Notes under the pieces: model-generated | Told to the model about the DNA's origin: nothing | The model's database searches: none | The model's input: only the letters and a program-made list of their open reading frames with translations | Source: Terriglobus albidus | GTDB taxonomy: Bacteria; Acidobacteriota; Terriglobia; Terriglobales; Acidobacteriaceae | DNA length: 64,000 nt | Direction of reading: 5' to 3' | NCBI RefSeq assembly: GCF_008000815.1 | Contig: NZ_CP042806.1 | Coordinates: 744,001-808,000, forward strand | Translations under genes and position numbers: made by a program | Shown here: positions 44,464 to 54,156 of the stretch, piece by piece | Numbering within the stretch: the stretch's first letter is position 1 | Layout of the letters: every line of letters begins with the position of its first letter

Positions 44464-46098
44464 ATGCCGACTGACGTAGTCATGCCCCAGATGGGCGAGT
44501 CCATCACCGAAGGCACCCTGACCAAGTGGCTGAAGAAGCCGGGCGACAAGGTAGAGCGCGACGAGCCGCTCTTCGAGATCTCGACCGATAAGGTGGATGC
44601 CGAGATTCCCTCGCCCGCAGCCGGCATTCTGACCGAAGTCAAGGTGCAGGAAGGCGCCACGGTCGGCGTGAACAGTGTCGTTGCCATCATTGCGGAAGAG
44701 GGCTCGGCAGTTGTCGCCGCTCCCGCTCCGGCTGCCGCTGACGATAAAGCTGCCGCTACCGAAGCCAAGCAGGAGCCCGCACAGAACACTGGTTCTGCGG
44801 CTGCTTCGGCTCCCGCTGCTGCGCCTGCTGCCGGTCCGGGTACAGACGTCGTCATGCCCCAGATGGGTGAGTCCATCACGGAAGGCACCATCACCAAGTG
44901 GCTGAAGAAGGTCGGCGACTCCGTCCAGCGTGACGAGCCGCTCTTTGAGATCTCGACCGACAAGGTTGACGCCGAGATTCCCTCGCCCGCAGCCGGTGTG
45001 TTGAGCGAGATCAAGGTAGAGGCGGGTGCGACCGTTGCCATCAATACCGTGGTCGCCGTCATCGGCGGAGGCGCGGGCAAGGCTGCCGCTGCTCCTGCTG
45101 CCGCCCCGGCTCCCGCGGCCGCTGCTCCAGCCCCTGCTGCTGCTGCACCGACCACCGCCGAAACAGCCGCTGCCGGCGTCCGGAGCTCTCCGCTGGTCCG
45201 CAAGATGGCCAAGGAGAACGCCATCGATCTTTCGACCGTCACCGGCACCGGCGCCAGCGGCCGTATCACCAAGGACGACATCACCGGCGTGATCTCGGGT
45301 GCGAAGCCCGCAGCCGCCCCGGCTCCGGCTGCCGCTGCCCCGGCAGCGCCAAAGCCTGCTGCCGCTCCGGCCCCAGCCGCTGCTGTTCCGGCCCCGGGCA
45401 CCCTGGAGCCGATGTCGAAGATGCGCTCGATCATTGCCAAGCGCATGGTCGAGTCCAAGCAGACCTCGCCGCACGTCCACACGATCTTCAAGGTGGACAT
45501 GACCCGCATCGTGAAGCTGCGTGAGAAGGAGAAGAACAAGTACGAGCAGCGCAACGGCGTGAAGCTGACGTACATGCCCTTCATCACCCGCGCCGTCATC
45601 ACCGCGCTCCGCAAGCACCCCGTCGTCAATGCCTCCGTCGAGGGTGATGCCATCCGCTATGCGAAGAACATCAACATCGGCATCGCCGTCGCTCTGGACT
45701 GGGGTCTGATCGTTCCGGTCCTCAAGCAGACTGAGGAGAAGAGCTTCCTGGGCATCGCCCGCGGCATCGTCGATATCGCTGAGCGCGCCCGCGGCAAGAA
45801 GCTGGCTCCGGATGAGATCGCCGGCGGCACCTTCACCATTACCAACGCCGGCATCTTCGGCGAACAGTTCGGAACACCGATCATCAACCAGCCGCAGGTC
45901 GCCATCCTCGGCATCGGTGGCCTGAACAGAGAGCCTCTGGTGCTCACCGACAAGGACGGCAACGAGTCCATCGCCATCCGCTCGGTGCAGCGCTTCACGC
46001 TCGGCTTCGATCACCGCATCGTTGACGGAGCCGACGCCGGCAAGTTCATGACCGACTTCAAGGCCTACCTCGAAAACTGGTCCGAAGACATCGGCTGA
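44464..46098 (+). CDS. sucB: 2-oxoacid dehydrogenase E2 component with two lipoyl domains (probably SucB)
   Basis: A 544-residue acyltransferase. Two near-identical lipoyl domains (about 1-78 and 131-208) each carry the modified Lys in EISTDKVDAE. Ala/Pro-rich linkers separate them from a peripheral E3/E1-binding domain (about 240-278, SPLVRKMAKENAIDLSTVTGTGASGRI in pieces) and the catalytic core with DHRIVDG. The MPQMGESITEGT start and DHR rather than HHR resemble succinyltransferases, although branched-chain type is possible. E1 is not in the window. A gap of 141 bases from lipB and a TATAGAAT at 44370 suggest its own promoter. Confidence 0.93.
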   Translation: MPTDVVMPQMGESITEGTLTKWLKKPGDKVERDEPLFEISTDKVDAEIPSPAAGILTEVKVQEGATVGVNSVVAIIAEEGSAVVAAPAPAAADDKAAATEAKQEPAQNTGSAAASAPAAAPAAGPGTDVVMPQMGESITEGTITKWLKKVGDSVQRDEPLFEISTDKVDAEIPSPAAGVLSEIKVEAGATVAINTVVAVIGGGAGKAAAAPAAAPAPAAAAPAPAAAAPTTAETAAAGVRSSPLVRKMAKENAIDLSTVTGTGASGRITKDDITGVISGAKPAAAPAPAAAAPAAPKPAAAPAPAAAVPAPGTLEPMSKMRSIIAKRMVESKQTSPHVHTIFKVDMTRIVKLREKEKNKYEQRNGVKLTYMPFITRAVITALRKHPVVNASVEGDAIRYAKNINIGIAVALDWGLIVPVLKQTEEKSFLGIARGIVDIAERARGKKLAPDEIAGGTFTITNAGIFGEQFGTPIINQPQVAILGIGGLNREPLVLTDKDGNESIAIRSVQRFTLGFDHRIVDGADAGKFMTDFKAYLENWSEDIG

Positions 46099-46141
46099 GC
46101 TGCGCGCTCGGCGGAACGCGCTTCGCGCCTTAATGCACTGG

Positions 46142-46170
46142 AAAGGGGCTGCCGCCGGCAGCCCCTTTTT
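46142..46170 (+). terminator. Intrinsic terminator of the E2 gene
   Basis: The 9-bp stem GGGGCTGCC/GGCAGCCCC with loop GCC is followed by TTTTT. It also serves as a barrier for the convergent large gene on the other strand. Confidence 0.92.
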
Positions 46171-46211
46171 GCTTTGCCTTACCAGTTATGGGTAGTTCGA
46201 CCTGTGTTGCT

Positions 46212-49200
46212 CTAGTTGACCGTCAGGTTGATGGTGGCGGTACGCATCAGTGACTGCGAACCGCTGGTGGAAGTTGCGGTGACCGTAACAGTGGAGGTTC
46301 CTGTCGGAGTCCCTGTGGCGGTAGTGGTTGAGCTGGATTTAGTGCCGCTGCAGCCGCCCATGGCGAGCGAAGCGCCGAGAGCCAGGGCAAGGACGACGGC
46401 GCGCCATCTGCGTCTGCGGCGAACGGCAAGGATAGGAAGACTGAAGAGGCCGATGATGGCGGCGCCAACCGTGTTTTGAGCCTGACGCGCAGTGGTCAGA
46501 ATGGAGAGGGTGACGGTCGTTGCTGTAGTTCCAGGGGTAACGGCTGTGGGTGATGCCGAGCAACTCGCGCCGGCTGGAAGCCCGGTGCAGGTGAAGCTGA
46601 CGGCGGTCGTGAAGCCGCCGGAGCCGGGTGTAACAGTGAGACTGACGGTGTTGTTGGCGGAGGCGCCGGCGGTGAGTGCGAGGTTGGAGGTTGCCGGTGT
46701 GATGGTGAAGTCGCTGACGGCGAGAGTGATGCTGTTGGAGGTGGAGCCGATGAAGTCGCCCGTGTCGACGAAGGCGGCGGTAATGGCATGATTGCCGGCC
46801 GGGAGTGTGGTCACCGTCAGGGTGGCGACGCCGTTGCTGCCGAGCGTGCCTGTACCGAGCGTGTTGCTGCCGTCGAAGAAGGTGACGCTTCCCCCGGGTG
46901 TCGCGCTATTGCTTGCGGTGAGCGTTGCCGTGAGGGTGATGGAAGTACCGGCAAAGGCGCTGGAAGTGGAAGTCGTCAGCGTCGTTGTCGTCTGTGTTTT
47001 CGCTGAGGTCAGCGTGAGCGCCGAAGTGGGGGCGGCGGTCTGGTTATAGTTGTCTCCCTGGTAGGTCGCCGAGATCTGATGTGTGCCTGAGCTGAAGGGC
47101 CCCGCGGTGATGGAGGCAGTTCCCGAGGAAAGCGTGGCTGTACCCAATGTCGCCGAGCCGTCGAGGAAGACCACCGAGCCGGTGGGGTCAGGATAACCGC
47201 TTCCCGTGACGGTTGCGGTCAGGGTCGGTGTGGCCGAGGGCACCACATTCAGGGAAGAGGATGTCAGCTTGATGGTGGGCTGATTCTTGCTGACGAGATT
47301 GAAGGTGGTAGAGGCGACCTCGGTTCCTGTCGTGACGGTAAGTGTGCGCGTCCCGGTAGCGGCCGTAGCGGCGACGTTCAGGCTGACCGTGAGTGCTGTC
47401 GTTGAGGAGGCTGCCGGTGTGCCGACGGTAATTCCCGCGCCGGATACGGTGACGACGGAGGCGGGGCTGAAGCTGGTGTTCTGTCCGGTGATGGAGACAG
47501 GGATGGTCGTCCCTACAGCGCTGCTGGCGGGTGTCATGGTGATGGCGGCATCGCCGTTGACGATCAGTGTGCCGACGGCAATGATCGCTGCGGTCTGCGA
47601 TTTAGAGCTGACCATGACATTGTCCACGTGAGCTCCGGTGAAGTTTTTATTGAAGCTGAGGTCAAGGGCGAAGGTGATCCGGTTGCCGTTGACGGTCACG
47701 ACGCTGTTCTTTCCCGAGAGCGTGCAGACGGTGTTGCTGGAACTTCCGGAGGAGCCGGCAGTAAGCCCGGATGCGAAACCCGATGTGGTCGTGAGATAGT
47801 AGGTTGCTGAGCTGCTGCCCGAGGGATACATGTAGACGTTGCAGCCTTCAACGCTGGAGCCGGCGAGGTAGAGGACCACGTTCTGGAGATCGCTGAGCCC
47901 CTGGGTGTCATTGACCGTGATGGTGAAGACCTGGGAGACGCCGGGTGTGAGTGTGACGAGAGAAGGGCTGATTCCGGCCAGCGTCGCCACTGTGGCGGAC
48001 TGTGTCAACGGAAGGCTCTGCCGCCCCGCAGTGATGTAGGTGGTGCGTTGTGAGCCTGTGTTGGCGGTTGCCGTATACGTCACCGATCCGTTGCCGGTTC
48101 CACTGATGATGCCGGAGGCATTGGCGCCGGTGAGGGTAAGCCAGGGAGCGTTCGCAAAGACGCTCCAGGTGCAGGTGGAGGGAGCGGTGAGGGTAACGCT
48201 ACCGGTGCCGCCCGCGGCCGCTACAGTATCTGACGAAAGCGCGACGGTCGCGCATGGCGTGTCGTAGGAGATGGTAACGCTTGCGCCGGAGCTATCGGCG
48301 GAGTTGGTCTTAATGGTGAGCAGCGAATAGGGATCGGACCAGGACTTCCCGGGAAGTAGAGCACCATCGACGAAGTTATTGCCGACAGAGCTGGAGGTGC
48401 TGGTGGGAGTCATGTCGAGGAGACGTGTTCCCGTTCCGCTGTTGTTGTAGCCGTCCTCGTAGTGCACCTGGACACCCTGCGTGATGTTGTTACCGGTGTT
48501 CGCATTGAAGTTCGCCGTGGCATACGGAGCGGATGCCTGATGGTACTCAAGCCATACCCAGGAGCCGGTGCGTGGGTCGCGCAGGGCGCGAACGGAACGT
48601 GTGCCGGAGCTGCCCTCAAGTGGTTTCAGCGTCACCGTGGTGGAACCGGTGGTGAGGAGCTTTGAGTCAGGGCCGGCGATCCAGGCGAGCGACTGGGTGC
48701 GATGTTGCGCGTTGAACGGGCCTGCTGGATAGGCGACGCCCATATCGTCAAAGGCATCTCCGTACTCCTTGTTGATGGCAGGAATGCGGCTTGTCGTGCT
48801 GGTGGTCCCGCCGCCGCCAACTGTATTTGGATTGGTGGCGTCGAAGTCGACCGGGCCGAGCGGGATGGTGGTGAAATCGAGCGTGTTGGCGTGATTCATG
48901 CCAAGGTTGTGACCGAGTTCATGACCCATGGGAGAGACGATGCTGCTGGCCGGTGGAGCTGTGCTGTTGGCCGCGACAGGAATCCAGGTGGTGGCGTTCT
49001 GTGTGGGGAAGGTACTGTCGGCGGAACGGCAGCCGACATCGCCGAGCCCACCGAAGGCACAACTGGTCACCGGATAGACCAGCATGACGCGGTTGTATTT
49101 GGAGAAGTCAACCGTGCCCGCGGCGGCGGCCAGGGCGGCGGTGCGCATGGCCGTTGTGGTGGTGCAGTCGTAGGTTGTGGAGAGCGTGATCGGATACACA

Positions 49201-50003
49201 TCGCCGCTAATGCTCGCCTGTCCGTACGAGGACTCGTTGTAGAAGGTGGTCACCGATGGAGAGGTTGCGTTGAAGAGGTACTTATTCACCGTGTTGCCGA
49301 CATCGGCATTGGTTCCGAAGCTCGGACCGTTGGAGAACTTGAGGACGAGGACGGCGACCTTCTGATCGCCAAGAGTGGAGCAAACGGCCGGCGGTGCGCC
49401 GCTAACCGCAGGGAGGGCAAAGGTATCTGTCTTGATATCGGTTTCGGTCGGGGCAGCTGCATACGGAGAGACTGTATCGGCGGCCATGATGTCGTCGAGG
49501 ACAACGCCGGTGGCGTCGACCTGACGATGGTAGAGCGATGAAGGAGGCGTAATGCCAAAGAGATCGATATCGTCGGTCGAGGTGTGGACCTGAAAGCGCG
49601 TAGAGGATGTGTTGTGCTCGAAGTCGTCGGCGATCATGGGCACCAGCTCACCGCTGACGGTTTTGATCTGTTCGAGAAGGTTGCCGGCAGCAGCGTTGAC
49701 GGCTTGAATCTCGGCAACCACGGCCGCGGGTAACAGCACCGAATGTGCTTCCTCCGGATGTTCGCGGAGAAGCTGAAGTACCAGGTCATGGCGGGCCTGG
49801 AGCAGGCTGCGTCCGGGAGCGACCATCGCTGTGGGACGCGTTGAGGAGCTCATTCCAGAGATCTGTGCGTTGAGGGCAACGATCTGTTGTGCCAGTTGAG
49901 AGCTTTGTACGTTTTGATCCTCGACCATGCAGGAAGATGCGGCAGCAAACATCGACAGGCAGGAGAGAAAAAACAGGACGGCAATGGTTCGGCAATAGTT
50001 CAT
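46212..50003 (-). CDS. Giant secreted M11-like metalloprotease with Ig-like repeats
   Basis: A 1263-residue exported protein. Signal peptide; residues to about 190 form a propeptide-like region; then a peptidase domain with the zinc motif HELGHNLGMNH and YGDAFDDMG / FNAQHRTQSLAWI as in gametolysin (M11). Next come a BACON-like domain (CTWSVFANAPWLTL), a cohesin/carbohydrate-like segment, and three Ig-like repeats (TLTATVTGSGYPDPTGSVVFLDG, TLTATLTASNSATPGGSVTFFDG). The C-terminus carries a hydrophobic helix, RRRRRWR, a second helix and GGCSGT, then a Thr/Ser-rich tail. The ATG at 50003 has GGAGGG six bases before it; codons upstream are not part of the gene. It likely degrades glycoprotein substrates outside the cell. 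Confidence 0.82.
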   Translation of the reverse strand: MNYCRTIAVLFFLSCLSMFAAASSCMVEDQNVQSSQLAQQIVALNAQISGMSSSTRPTAMVAPGRSLLQARHDLVLQLLREHPEEAHSVLLPAAVVAEIQAVNAAAGNLLEQIKTVSGELVPMIADDFEHNTSSTRFQVHTSTDDIDLFGITPPSSLYHRQVDATGVVLDDIMAADTVSPYAAAPTETDIKTDTFALPAVSGAPPAVCSTLGDQKVAVLVLKFSNGPSFGTNADVGNTVNKYLFNATSPSVTTFYNESSYGQASISGDVYPITLSTTYDCTTTTAMRTAALAAAAGTVDFSKYNRVMLVYPVTSCAFGGLGDVGCRSADSTFPTQNATTWIPVAANSTAPPASSIVSPMGHELGHNLGMNHANTLDFTTIPLGPVDFDATNPNTVGGGGTTSTTSRIPAINKEYGDAFDDMGVAYPAGPFNAQHRTQSLAWIAGPDSKLLTTGSTTVTLKPLEGSSGTRSVRALRDPRTGSWVWLEYHQASAPYATANFNANTGNNITQGVQVHYEDGYNNSGTGTRLLDMTPTSTSSSVGNNFVDGALLPGKSWSDPYSLLTIKTNSADSSGASVTISYDTPCATVALSSDTVAAAGGTGSVTLTAPSTCTWSVFANAPWLTLTGANASGIISGTGNGSVTYTATANTGSQRTTYITAGRQSLPLTQSATVATLAGISPSLVTLTPGVSQVFTITVNDTQGLSDLQNVVLYLAGSSVEGCNVYMYPSGSSSATYYLTTTSGFASGLTAGSSGSSSNTVCTLSGKNSVVTVNGNRITFALDLSFNKNFTGAHVDNVMVSSKSQTAAIIAVGTLIVNGDAAITMTPASSAVGTTIPVSITGQNTSFSPASVVTVSGAGITVGTPAASSTTALTVSLNVAATAATGTRTLTVTTGTEVASTTFNLVSKNQPTIKLTSSSLNVVPSATPTLTATVTGSGYPDPTGSVVFLDGSATLGTATLSSGTASITAGPFSSGTHQISATYQGDNYNQTAAPTSALTLTSAKTQTTTTLTTSTSSAFAGTSITLTATLTASNSATPGGSVTFFDGSNTLGTGTLGSNGVATLTVTTLPAGNHAITAAFVDTGDFIGSTSNSITLAVSDFTITPATSNLALTAGASANNTVSLTVTPGSGGFTTAVSFTCTGLPAGASCSASPTAVTPGTTATTVTLSILTTARQAQNTVGAAIIGLFSLPILAVRRRRRWRAVVLALALGASLAMGGCSGTKSSSTTTATGTPTGTSTVTVTATSTSGSQSLMRTATINLTVN

Positions 50004-50147
50004 TGATATCCCTCCGACGTGCGATGACGCTGGCACTTCACACAAAGGGCCTGCTCAAAGACACGTCTGAATTTGCGATCTACGAAAGAAAGCGAAGCCG
50101 CGGGCAAAAAAAGGACAGGAGCCTGAAAGATTTTTTGAGGACTTTCC

Positions 50148-50178
50148 CAAAAGCAAAGGGGCCGCCAATGGCAGCCCC
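50148..50178 (-). terminator. Terminator of the aminotransferase gene
   Basis: GGGGCTGCC and GGCGGCCCC (minus strand) form a stem with one mismatch and loop ATT, followed by CTTTGCTTTT. It resembles the terminator at 46142. Confidence 0.75.
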
Positions 50179-50267
50179 TTCCTGCTTTCCTTTTTGAGTG
50201 GTACGAACCGGGTTTCCCGCAACTGTAAGTAGAGCCCGACACCGGCCATTGCAATGCGATGGCCGGG

Positions 50268-50298
50268 CAATTCAACCATTCAACTAACCAGCAACTAG
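50268..50298 (-). repeat. Mixed octamer/heptamer array at aminotransferase stop
   Basis: On the minus strand, GCTAGTTGCTGGTTAG is followed by TTGAATGGTTGAATT; a 7-base unit type passes directly into an 8-base type. The TAG stop of the aminotransferase (50284-50286) lies at the junction. Confidence 0.7.
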
Positions 50299-51630
50299 CT
50301 GGTCCGCGATCGCCAGGTGTTCGTCCAATGCTGTCAGGGCGAAGTCGATCTCTTCTTTCGAGACGATGAGCGGTGGTGCGATGACGAAGTGGTTCATCCA
50401 TGCCTGCAGGAAGATTCCTGAGGCAATCATCTTGCCGGCGATCTGATCGACGACCAGCGTCTTTCCGTCGAGCTTCTCCTGCCACACGTTGAACGGTGTC
50501 TTCTTTGCCTGGTCCTTTACCAGCTCGACGGCCCAGAAGAGACCGAGGCCGCGTACGTCGCCGATCGATTTATGTTTGGCCTTCAGCGCCTGCAGCTTTT
50601 CGCCGAGATAGGCTCCTACCTCGACAGCGCGCTCTACCAGGTTGAGACGCTGCATCTCGCGGATGGTGGCGATGGCCGGGCCGAGCGTCAGCGGGTGCGC
50701 TTCATACGTATGTCCATGCGCGAAGAGGTTGTCTTCAAAGAATGCGGAGATCTTTTCCGAGACGGCCATCAGGCCCAGCGGAACATAGGCCGAGGTGATT
50801 CCTTTTGCGGTGGTGAGGATGTCGGGCTGCACACCCCAGTGATCGATGGCGAACCACTTGCCGGTGCGTCCCCATCCGGCCATGACCTCATCGGCGATGA
50901 GCAGCACATTGTTTTCGTCGCAGATGCGGCGCAGCTTCTGGTAGTAGCCGGGCGGAGGAATCAGCACGCCGTTGGTACCAACAACTGTCTCCGCCAGAAC
51001 GGCGGCGACATCGCCCTCGTTCTGGATCATGTACTCGAGGTAGTCCGCGCAGGCGATGCCGCACTCGGGATACGAGTGTTTCAGCGGACACTTGTAGCAG
51101 TTCACTTCGGGCGAGAAGACTACGCCGGGAAGCTTGCTCCGAGGCTCCGATGGCCAGCGGCGCGCGTCGCCGGTCGCGCCGATCGAAGAAGCCGTCGAGC
51201 CGTGATACGAACGATAGCGGCCGATGATCTTGGTCTTGCCGGTGTACATGCGAGCGACCTTGAAGGCGGCCTCATTCGCATCGGTACCTGAGGTGCAGAA
51301 GAAGAACTTCGTCAGTCCCTTGGGCAGCACCTCCAGCAGCAACTGGCTCAGCTCTGCACGCGCGGTGGTGGTGTATGAGGGCTGAATGTACGCCAGCTCC
51401 GCGGCCTGCTGCTGGATCGACTGGATCACCGCCTGGTTGTTGTAGCCGAGGTTCACGCACATCAACTGTGCAGAGAAGTCGAGATACCGCTTTCCGTTGG
51501 CGTCGGTAAACCAGCAGCCGTCGCCACTGACCACGTGGAGCGGGTTCCACTGCTTGCCACGGCGCCAGGTGCCGAAGTTGTGTTGCTTGGTGATATCGAC
51601 GACCTGCTGCGAGCTGAGTGTTTCGGCCAT
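50284..51630 (-). CDS. Class III PLP-dependent aminotransferase
   Basis: A 448-residue enzyme with the class III signatures: GDGCWFTDANGKRYLDFSAQ, the PLP phosphate loop SGTDANEAAFK, LIADEVMAGWGRTGKWFA and the Schiff-base Lys in TTAKGITSAYVPLG. It resembles taurine-, beta-alanine- or putrescine-pyruvate aminotransferases; the exact amine donor cannot be fixed. An odd CYKCPLKHSYPECGIAC block with four Cys near residue 190 looks like a bound-metal insertion known from some members. The last codons (LVAG) and stop fall in repeat units. Confidence 0.85.
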   Translation of the reverse strand: MAETLSSQQVVDITKQHNFGTWRRGKQWNPLHVVSGDGCWFTDANGKRYLDFSAQLMCVNLGYNNQAVIQSIQQQAAELAYIQPSYTTTARAELSQLLLEVLPKGLTKFFFCTSGTDANEAAFKVARMYTGKTKIIGRYRSYHGSTASSIGATGDARRWPSEPRSKLPGVVFSPEVNCYKCPLKHSYPECGIACADYLEYMIQNEGDVAAVLAETVVGTNGVLIPPPGYYQKLRRICDENNVLLIADEVMAGWGRTGKWFAIDHWGVQPDILTTAKGITSAYVPLGLMAVSEKISAFFEDNLFAHGHTYEAHPLTLGPAIATIREMQRLNLVERAVEVGAYLGEKLQALKAKHKSIGDVRGLGLFWAVELVKDQAKKTPFNVWQEKLDGKTLVVDQIAGKMIASGIFLQAWMNHFVIAPPLIVSKEEIDFALTALDEHLAIADQLVAG

Positions 51631-51860
51631 AGTGCTGCACCCCTGCGATTGGAGATAGCAGTATAGCCAGAAACAAATGGGGGCATGGTGGTTTTCATGG
51701 GGGCTTTACCAGAGTGGTTAAGGTGGGTCGATATATTCGACGGACTATCTCGTGATTTGCGCCCACCACACGCCGCTCATTCACCAGGCGCGCGTGCAAG
51801 GATTCTTGTCAGAGTCTTGATTATTGGGCGTAGACTGTCTTCAAACTCAACAGCTAACAA

Positions 51861-52307
51861 GTGGACAAAGGGAAACGGTTGCGTTCCATTTATTACATTG
51901 CGGGCGTGGTGCTAATAGCGCTGTTGTGGCCGACGCGCAGCCTGGACGCGCCCTCGTGGGATGTCTATGTGGTCGACGAATCGAATCATCCTGTTGCCAA
52001 GGTCCTGGTGCGCGAAAGCTACCAGAATTACTCCGCCGAGTCGCAAGGACACGAAGAAGATTTGTATACAGACGAAACGGGGCATGTCCACTTTTCGCCG
52101 AAATGGATCAGCGTCTCTTTTCTGATGCGCCTCCGTGCCATGGCGTCCTCGGCCAACGCTGGCGTTCATGCGAGTTTCGGCCCGCACAGCTACGTGACCG
52201 CATTCAGAGGCAAAGAGGTGGGGGATGATGTGAGGGATGGATACTTATATCAGTGGCAGGGATCGCCCTCACAAGTTGTGTCCCATCTTATCTTGAAGAG
52301 AAACTGA
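51861..52307 (+). CDS. Small membrane-anchored protein of unknown function
   Basis: A 148-residue product with an N-terminal membrane helix (YYIAGVVLIALLWPT) and a periplasmic domain with beta-strand character (WDVYVVDESNHPVAKVLVRESYQNYS, then DLYTDETGHVHFSP), resembling the carboxypeptidase-regulatory-like fold (PVAKVLVRE and TDETGHVHF strands). It would start at GTG with no good ribosome site. I do not recognise a family. The 230 bases before it (51631-51860) hold no gene; a tRNA-like stretch near 51710 is not a real tRNA. Confidence 0.5.
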   Translation: MDKGKRLRSIYYIAGVVLIALLWPTRSLDAPSWDVYVVDESNHPVAKVLVRESYQNYSAESQGHEEDLYTDETGHVHFSPKWISVSFLMRLRAMASSANAGVHASFGPHSYVTAFRGKEVGDDVRDGYLYQWQGSPSQVVSHLILKRN

Positions 52308-52314
52308 GATCCCC

Positions 52315-52450
52315 AACCCTTTGCGTATGTGGGGCACCCAGCCAGGCCCCGCGTAGCGAAATGACAAACAAAAAGACGGATCGAGCTGCGCTCGAATTAT
52401 TCCACATCTCGGAAGTGCCGAGATATGACGCACCCGGTGTATGGGGTTGT
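52315..52450. repeat. Remnant palindromic repeat block
   Basis: It contains TGGGGCACCCA, a REP remnant (GCGAAATGACAAACAAAAAG), the hairpin GATCGAGC-TGC-GCTCGA, ATCTCGGAAGTGCCGAGAT and CACCCGGTGTATGGGG. These are pieces of the repeats at 18171, 28320, 34290, 60530 and 63922 in shuffled order. Confidence 0.6.
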
Positions 52451-52494
52451 GGACATCTTTAGCTACAGGTTTGCATGCAACAATCGAAGCTGTC

Positions 52495-52935
52495 ATGTCA
52501 CATCCGATTACGATTCGTACCCGCCGCCTTCACCCTGAAGCTCGTCTGCCGCGCTATGCGCATGATGGTCCGTGGGGAGACCTCGCCGCCGATCTTTATG
52601 CCGCTGAGGCTACGACACTCACGCCGGGGCAGACGGCTCTGGTGCCTACCGGACTGGCCATGGAGTTTCCGGATAACTATGGCGCGTTGGTGCAGGACCG
52701 TTCCGGTCTGGCAGTGAAGGGCGTCACGACGCTGGCCGGTGTTATCGATCCCGGCTATCGCGGCGAGATCAAGGTGGTGATCACCAACCTGTCGCAGCAG
52801 CCGGTCACATTGGCTGTGGGCGACCGTGTGGCGCAGCTTCGTATTGTCCAGCGTCTGACGGCTCACTTTGAGGAGTCTGAGGTCATCGCTGAGGCTCCGC
52901 GTGGCGCTGGCGGCTTCGGTTCCACCGGAGCATAA
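52495..52935 (+). CDS. dut: dUTP diphosphatase
   Basis: A 146-residue trimeric dUTPase that removes dUTP and supplies dUMP for thymidylate synthesis. The five family motifs are present: DLAADLYAAE, the phosphate loop QDRSGLAVKG, GVIDPGYRGEI, GDRVAQLRIVQ and the C-terminal arm RGAGGFGSTG. The ATG at 52495 fits the usual length; earlier codons are repeat-derived. Confidence 0.95.
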   Translation: MSHPITIRTRRLHPEARLPRYAHDGPWGDLAADLYAAEATTLTPGQTALVPTGLAMEFPDNYGALVQDRSGLAVKGVTTLAGVIDPGYRGEIKVVITNLSQQPVTLAVGDRVAQLRIVQRLTAHFEESEVIAEAPRGAGGFGSTGA

Positions 52936-52958
52936 TCTCTGCGGGGAGAAACGCTGGG

Positions 52959-54104
52959 ATGATCGAGGCACGAACGAGACGTTTCAAGGTGCGGCGCATC
53001 CTGTATGTCTCACTTGCTGTGCCTCTCGCCGTGATTCTTCTCACTGCCGCGTTCTGGCACCTTCAGATCTTTCTCTTTCAGCACCGAGCCCGGGTCGTCC
53101 TGCAGCAGTTCAAGCAGGTGACGCCGGGCGTTACTTCAGGAGCGCAGGCGCTCGCACTGCTTCCGCGAATGAGGCCTCTTGAGAGACCCGAAGATTATCG
53201 GCAATGGTGCGCCCCGGATGCCACGTGCTACTCCTCTGTAGAGCCCGAAGATTCCGCTTTTTTGAAGGGTCTCGTCTGGTTGATCGATAAGACCCGTTCA
53301 GGCCGATTTGTCGGTCCAACACTCTCGACGCTGGGATGGCGCGACTTTTACCTGACAGAGAATCTGGCGATCCGGAATGGCACCGTCGCGATATGGAACG
53401 TCGATCTACATATCGATGATGGAAACAAGGGTGTGGCCGCCGTCGATTTTGTTTCGCTGCCCCGAATACGATCGGACGGGTTTTTCAGTTCTCTCCAGGA
53501 ACAGGATGATGGCTTTTGGAGTAGGCCCAAGTTCACCAATTGGGGCGACACATGGCTTGTTGTCCTGATGACTCCTCAGATTGAGCCGCAATTACGGGAT
53601 GCCCTTCTGCAACCTGGTTTCTCCTGCGCCAACGCGTTCCACTTCTGTCCGAATGGCGCCAAGGACCTTCTCCCCATACTTGCTGCCCGGCAATCAACAA
53701 CACGAGAGGCCGCAAAGAAGCGGCTTTTGAGCAGCGATCCGTGCCCGGAGACGATTGTCCGGAATCATGTCCGGGATGCCGAATGGATCATTGCGGGGCG
53801 CATCGATGCGATCACGGGAGACACGCCCTATATCGAGTCCGTCCAGATGTCTGAGATGCGGACGCTCAAAGGCAATCCTCATCTTCAAAAGGATGCCCTG
53901 CTGGCAGATGCCTCGAGTTGGCTGACCGAGCCGACCGGGCGTATGTTGCTGGATCAAAAACCGTTTCTCAGATCGGGCAAAGAGATTCTCTTCATCTCCG
54001 ATGGGATGAGTCAGATTGATGACAGCTGCCACACGTTGGAGGCGACTCCGGAGAATGTCGCGTTGATTACATCGCTTGCGGCGAAAACAGTGCAGCGTCC
54101 ATAG
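52959..54104 (+). CDS. Membrane-anchored protein of unknown function
   Basis: A 381-residue protein with one N-terminal membrane helix ([20 protein letters not shown]) and a large periplasmic domain with several Cys ([26 protein letters not shown]). No family recognised. CGGGGAGAAACG precedes the ATG. It lies between dut and purL; the 23-base gap from dut suggests a shared transcript. Confidence 0.65.
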   Translation: MIEARTRRFKVRRILYVSLAVPLAVILLTAAFWHLQIFLFQHRARVVLQQFKQVTPGVTSGAQALALLPRMRPLERPEDYRQWCAPDATCYSSVEPEDSAFLKGLVWLIDKTRSGRFVGPTLSTLGWRDFYLTENLAIRNGTVAIWNVDLHIDDGNKGVAAVDFVSLPRIRSDGFFSSLQEQDDGFWSRPKFTNWGDTWLVVLMTPQIEPQLRDALLQPGFSCANAFHFCPNGAKDLLPILAARQSTTREAAKKRLLSSDPCPETIVRNHVRDAEWIIAGRIDAITGDTPYIESVQMSEMRTLKGNPHLQKDALLADASSWLTEPTGRMLLDQKPFLRSGKEILFISDGMSQIDDSCHTLEATPENVALITSLAAKTVQRP

Positions 54105-54156
54105 CGCTGGGATCATTAACCGGGCAGCAACGTGCGACAATCAAGGTAGCCAAGCT

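Noticed and set aside
44427-46014. Two long reading frames (408 and 520 residues) antisense to the E2 gene
   Set aside because: Ala- and Gly-rich shadow of the repeated lipoyl domains and linkers. The sense strand gives a complete, known protein.
51709-51775. tRNA-like start (GGGGGCTTTACCAGAGTGGTTAAGG in part) resembling a class II tRNA
   Set aside because: The D-arm-like stretch is followed by no anticodon stem of right size and no TTCGA T-loop; acceptor ends do not pair.
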